The position numbers and the translations under genes were made by a program. A stretch of 23,012 bases of DNA, taken from IMG/VR virus record IMGVR_UViG_3300046616_000421, positions 1 through 23,012 of that record; one strand, 5' to 3'. This DNA comes from a virus. How positions within the stretch are numbered: the stretch's first letter is position 1; each line of letters starts with the position of its first letter. Under the pieces are notes generated by a model, which saw nothing but the letters and a program-made list of their open reading frames with translations, ran no database searches and had not been told where the DNA came from. Shown in pieces: positions 20,633 through 23,012 of the stretch.

Positions 20633-20821
20633 ATGGCGATCAAGAAGCGTGACCGGGTGACCGTCACGTCCAGCCCGGACGCCCCCGGCCTGGTCGGGCG
20701 GACCGGCGAGGCCTGGCCGACCAGCGACGGACGGGTGCAGGTCGACGGCATCCGCGACCCGCAGATCGACCTGGCGCTCGGGACCCCGACCTTCACCGAA
20801 GACCAGCTCCGCCAGGCCTGA
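20633..20821 (+). CDS. Small hypothetical protein, beta-rich
   Basis: A 62-residue protein from ATG 20633, with GAAGGAG at 20622-20628. The pattern (KKRDRVTVTSSPDAPGLVGR, then TSDGRVQVDGIR) suggests a small beta-barrel, like KOW- or SH3-type folds. This is only a shape guess. It lies in the small-gene run before the membrane genes. Confidence 0.62.
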   Translation: MAIKKRDRVTVTSSPDAPGLVGRTGEAWPTSDGRVQVDGIRDPQIDLALGTPTFTEDQLRQA

Positions 20822-20858
20822 CCAACCGACCCGACCACCCCAACCCGAGAGGAACCCC

Positions 20859-21035
20859 ATGTTCGGACGCAAGAGCAGCCCCGAGATCGCAACGCACAGG
20901 GCCGCAAAGAAGGCCCTGCTCGACAACCAGCGCAGCGAGAAGGCGGCCGGTGTCACCGAGGAGACCGACACCTACGTCGCCCTCAACACCGCAGTCGTCC
21001 AGGCCGAGAAGAACGTGCCCTGGTACCGCCGCTGA
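20859..21035 (+). CDS. Small basic hypothetical protein
   Basis: A 58-residue protein from ATG 20859, with GAGAGGAA just upstream. It is Lys/Ala/Glu-rich and helical (THRAAKKALLDNQRSEKAAG, then a Val/Ala helix) with a VPWYRR end. It may be a short helical adaptor. The function is unknown, and no close family is recognised. Confidence 0.55.
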   Translation: MFGRKSSPEIATHRAAKKALLDNQRSEKAAGVTEETDTYVALNTAVVQAEKNVPWYRR

Positions 21036-21048
21036 CCGGCTGCCCGAT

Positions 21049-21070
21049 CCGCCCGTCGTGGCACGGGCGG
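21049..21070 (+). promoter_or_regulatory. 8-bp intergenic hairpin
   Basis: CCGCCCGT (21049-21056) pairs with ACGGGCGG (21063-21070) around a 6-base loop. It lies 13 bases after the stop at 21035 and before the ribosome binding site of the next gene. Confidence 0.5.
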
Positions 21071-21116
21071 TGAGGGGAACCGATCAGCGTTCCAACCCCC
21101 ACCCGAGGAGAACCGT

Positions 21117-21314
21117 ATGCCGAAGTTCAACATCGTCGCGAAGGTCACCGGCCGCGACGGCACCACCCGCGAGGTCACCGGCACCGTCGAGCAGGCCAGC
21201 CCCATGTACACGCACGACAGGGCCCGCGCTGACGCCGCCACCCAGCTCGGCAAGAACATCGCGTCCGGCGAAAAGGTCGACACCGACAACATCCAGGTCC
21301 GCTACAGCCGCTGA
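21117..21314 (+). CDS. Small hypothetical protein
   Basis: A 65-residue protein from ATG 21117, with GAGGAG about 7 bases upstream. It starts with two strand-like segments (KFNIVAKVTGRDG, TREVTGTVEQAS) and ends with a helix and strand (RADAATQLGKNIASGEKV, IQVRYSR), so a small alpha/beta fold is likely. It may be a mobile-element protein. The function is unknown. Confidence 0.62.
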   Translation: MPKFNIVAKVTGRDGTTREVTGTVEQASPMYTHDRARADAATQLGKNIASGEKVDTDNIQVRYSR

Positions 21315-21329
21315 CCGGTAGCCCTTGGT

Positions 21330-21346
21330 GCACGTCCCGCACGTGC
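21330..21346 (+). promoter_or_regulatory. Short intergenic hairpin
   Basis: GCACGT (21330-21335) pairs with ACGTGC (21341-21346) around a 5-base loop, 16 bases after the stop at 21314. It is weaker than the other gap hairpins but in the same position relative to its genes. Confidence 0.35.
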
Positions 21347-21401
21347 GCCTTGGAGATCTGGCCAGCAACCCGCATCCCCCCAACCTTCGAGAGAGGCCGT
21401 C

Positions 21402-21611
21402 ATGCGTCGTCACCCCATCCTCTGGCTGCTCGCCGGGACTTACCTGCTGGTCGTGGGCCTGTGGCCTGCGGCTGCGACCCCGGTCGAGCTGGCTGCGACG
21501 GGCGCGTTCACCGTGTTGGCGCAGCCGGCCGTGCTGCTGCTCGCCGCAGTCGTCGCCCTGATCGCGTCCGCCCGCCGCAAGCCCGCTCCTGCGCCTGCCG
21601 GGAGGCGCTGA
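21402..21611 (+). CDS. Small membrane protein
   Basis: A 69-residue protein from ATG 21402, with GAGAGG upstream. Two hydrophobic stretches (HPILWLLAGTYLLVVGLW and a Leu/Val/Ala-rich one, residues about 32-56) are followed by a basic tail (ARRKPAPAPAGRR). It is probably a two-span membrane protein with both ends in the cytoplasm. Its neighbours suggest a part in element spread, like small Spd proteins, but this is inference. The stop is followed directly by the next ATG. Confidence 0.65.
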   Translation: MRRHPILWLLAGTYLLVVGLWPAAATPVELAATGAFTVLAQPAVLLLAAVVALIASARRKPAPAPAGRR

Positions 21612-21814
21612 TGCCGATCACGTTCCGCAAGAGCATCCGGATCTTCCCCGGCGTCCGGCTCAACATCAACCGGCGCTCCTGGTCAATCACCGTCGGGTCC
21701 CGGAACGGCCTGCAGCACACCCGCAGTTCGACCGGCCGCGACACCACCTCGCTCAACCTGCCCGGCCCGTTCGGCTACAGGTCCACCCGCACCCGACGTA
21801 ACCGAGAGGGGTGA
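21611..21814 (+). CDS. DUF4236-like small protein
   Basis: A 67-residue protein from ATG 21611, overlapping the previous stop by one base. The opening (TFRKSIRIFPGVRLNINRRS) and the end (GRDTTSLNLPGPFGYRS) fit the DUF4236 pattern of an N-terminal FRKS motif followed by small beta strands and a threonine/serine-rich LPG turn. That family is widespread and of unknown function. It is placed within the possible transfer block. Confidence 0.68.
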   Translation: MPITFRKSIRIFPGVRLNINRRSWSITVGSRNGLQHTRSSTGRDTTSLNLPGPFGYRSTRTRRNREG

Positions 21815-21819
21815 CCGCC

Positions 21820-21906
21820 ATGCGCGAAAGCACTTGGGAGGTCCTCAGCTTCGTGATCCCCGGACTCATCGCCCTGGTGATCATCCTGCTGGTCGCCTGC
21901 CTCTGA
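21820..21906 (+). CDS. 28-residue membrane micro-protein
   Basis: A short frame from ATG 21820, with GAGAGGGG at 21804-21811. The product is almost one hydrophobic helix (FVIPGLIALVIILLVACL) behind a charged start (MREST). It is a likely single-span membrane peptide. It is of the same kind as the one at 6162, but in the other gene block. Confidence 0.5.
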   Translation: MRESTWEVLSFVIPGLIALVIILLVACL

Positions 21907-21973
21907 TCTGGCTTGTCCCCCGGCCACAAGCCGTCCCGTACCCCCACCGAGCCTCGAAAGGACACCGATCACC

Positions 21974-23012
21974 GTGACCGCCACATCCGTCGAGAAGGTC
22001 AACGGCACGCCGAAGACCTCGCCCGAGCCGCGGTTTGACCCGCGCGCGCTGGCCGAGGCGGAGGCGATCCGTACCCGAGCCGCCGCCGAAGCCGAGGCCC
22101 TGCGCACCGAAGCGGCGGGCAAGGCTGAGGCCGAGAAGATCCTCGCCGCGGAGAAGGCCGAGAAGGAGCGCATCGCCAACGAGCGCGCCGCCATGCGGCT
22201 GGAGAAGGAGCAGGCCGACCACCAGGCGTACCTCGCCAAGAAGAACGCCGAGACCGCCAAGTCCAACACCGAGAAGGAGAAGGCCAACAAGGCCGCCGCC
22301 GAGAAGGAGGCGGCCGAAGCGAAGAGGGACGCCGAGCAGCAGCGAACCGAGCTGTGGTGGAAGTGGGGTGCCCGCGGCATCTACGCCGTCGGCCTGGTCA
22401 TCGCCGCGCCGGTGCAGTTCATGCACTTCTGGGACCGGGCCCGCCCGTTCCTGATCGCGGCGCCTGCGCTCCTCGAAGGCCTCGCCCTCGTGTTGGCGTT
22501 CGGCGCCGCCTGGGCGGTCGCGCACCGCCGGGATGTCGCCCCGTACCGGGTCGGCATCATGCTTGGCGCCGTGATCGCCGCCGGCATCAACATGTACGGC
22601 GGTCTGTCCGATCCGCGGATCGGTTTCAACGCCGGCCTGATCGGCGCTATCGCCTCCCTTGGCGGGCCGATCGTGCTGATGGCCTACGAGCACGGCATCG
22701 CCCAGAAGGCGGACGGGATCCCGTCGTGGCGGGAGCGGCGCAGCGCTGAGAAGGTCGCGGAGGCGGAGGCCGCCGTTGTCGAGCAGGCGCGCCTGGAGAA
22801 GGAAGCGGCCGAGACGGCCGCGGCGGCCGAGAAGAAGGCTGCGCAGGAGCGCGCCGAGGAGGAGCAGCGGCGCCGCGACGATGACCGCCGTGAGGGTCAC
22901 CCGGAGATCTGGAAGACCGCCGAGGCGATGCGTTCCGCTCGCGGCTCGCAGTACGTCACGGAGCAGATCTGGGCCGAGGCCTGGTACCGCAAGACGGGCT
23001 CGAAGTTGGTCG
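21974..23012 (+). CDS. SpdB-like plasmid-spread membrane protein (3' end missing)
   Basis: The frame is open from GTG 21974 to the window edge (346 codons seen), with AAAGGA at 21957-21962. Residues about 25-125 are an Ala/Glu/Lys coiled coil. Four hydrophobic segments follow: about 134-152, 157-184, 192-210 and 217-238. They contain RPFLIAAPALLEG, AAGINMYGG and GGPIVLMAYEHG, then a PSWRERR motif. A second charged coiled coil follows. This order and these motifs match SpdB-type spread proteins of Streptomyces plasmids and AICEs, which help element transfer between mycelial compartments. The DNA translocase that would normally accompany it is not in the window. Confidence 0.8.
   Translation, partial: MTATSVEKVNGTPKTSPEPRFDPRALAEAEAIRTRAAAEAEALRTEAAGKAEAEKILAAEKAEKERIANERAAMRLEKEQADHQAYLAKKNAETAKSNTEKEKANKAAAEKEAAEAKRDAEQQRTELWWKWGARGIYAVGLVIAAPVQFMHFWDRARPFLIAAPALLEGLALVLAFGAAWAVAHRRDVAPYRVGIMLGAVIAAGINMYGGLSDPRIGFNAGLIGAIASLGGPIVLMAYEHGIAQKADGIPSWRERRSAEKVAEAEAAVVEQARLEKEAAETAAAAEKKAAQERAEEEQRRRDDDRREGHPEIWKTAEAMRSARGSQYVTEQIWAEAWYRKTGSKLV

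Noticed and set aside
21402-21906. Holin or lysis genes (two small membrane proteins)
   Set aside because: There is no endolysin or other lysis gene nearby; the neighbours and the SpdB-like gene fit a transfer block better.

Overview
The window is very GC-rich and reads as actinobacterial, most likely Streptomyces or a close relative. It is packed with short genes that overlap by 1-4 bases (ATGA, GTGA or TGATG junctions). It contains no ribosomal, metabolic or tRNA genes, and no integrase, capsid, tail or terminase gene. I read it as accessory DNA: the early/replication half of an actinophage-like element joined to a plasmid-type or AICE-type (actinomycete integrative and conjugative element) transfer region. 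A phage-plasmid or a hybrid integrative element would both fit.

Layout. (1) 1-7473, plus strand: small early genes, many with Cys-pair zinc ribbons, then a recombination pair (RecE-like PD-(D/E)XK exonuclease at 4077-4913 and Sak4-like RecA-fold ATPase at 4923-5711), two small membrane peptides and a three-HTH protein. A hairpin terminator closes the block. (2) 7534-7818, minus strand: a lone Phd/YefM-type antitoxin, divergent from the replication genes across a spacer with palindromes. (3) 7979-13478, plus strand: a helix-turn-helix initiator with four 21-bp dyad iterons inside its linker-coding DNA (a lambda-O-like origin), a DnaB-type helicase, a frameshifted C5-cytosine methyltransferase and small genes. 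(4) 13479-14165: mostly non-coding, with imperfect repeats, a 12-bp inverted repeat and a 28-bp palindromic terminator. (5) 14166-16154, minus strand: a three-gene operon with an operator-like palindrome in its promoter, ending in a protein whose C-terminus resembles AcrVA2-family anti-CRISPR proteins. (6) 16312-18699, minus strand: a zinc-ribbon membrane protein, an unknown protein, two coupled Nudix genes and a sigma-region-4-like HTH protein. (7) 18933-23012, plus strand: very small proteins of the kind found beside Streptomyces transfer genes, leading into a SpdB-like membrane protein cut by the window end.

How it may work together (inference). The initiator would bind its own iterons and load the helicase at 8902. 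The RecE-like/Sak4-like pair would support recombination-dependent replication or circularisation. The antitoxin palindromes sit where they could control both divergent genes. The Nudix pair recalls the Nudix-type transfer immunity factor Pif of pSAM2 and lies next to transfer-type genes. The most notable finding is the origin-like iteron cluster, in which one DNA repeat is translated in two reading frames of the initiator gene, so the DNA itself appears to be under selection.
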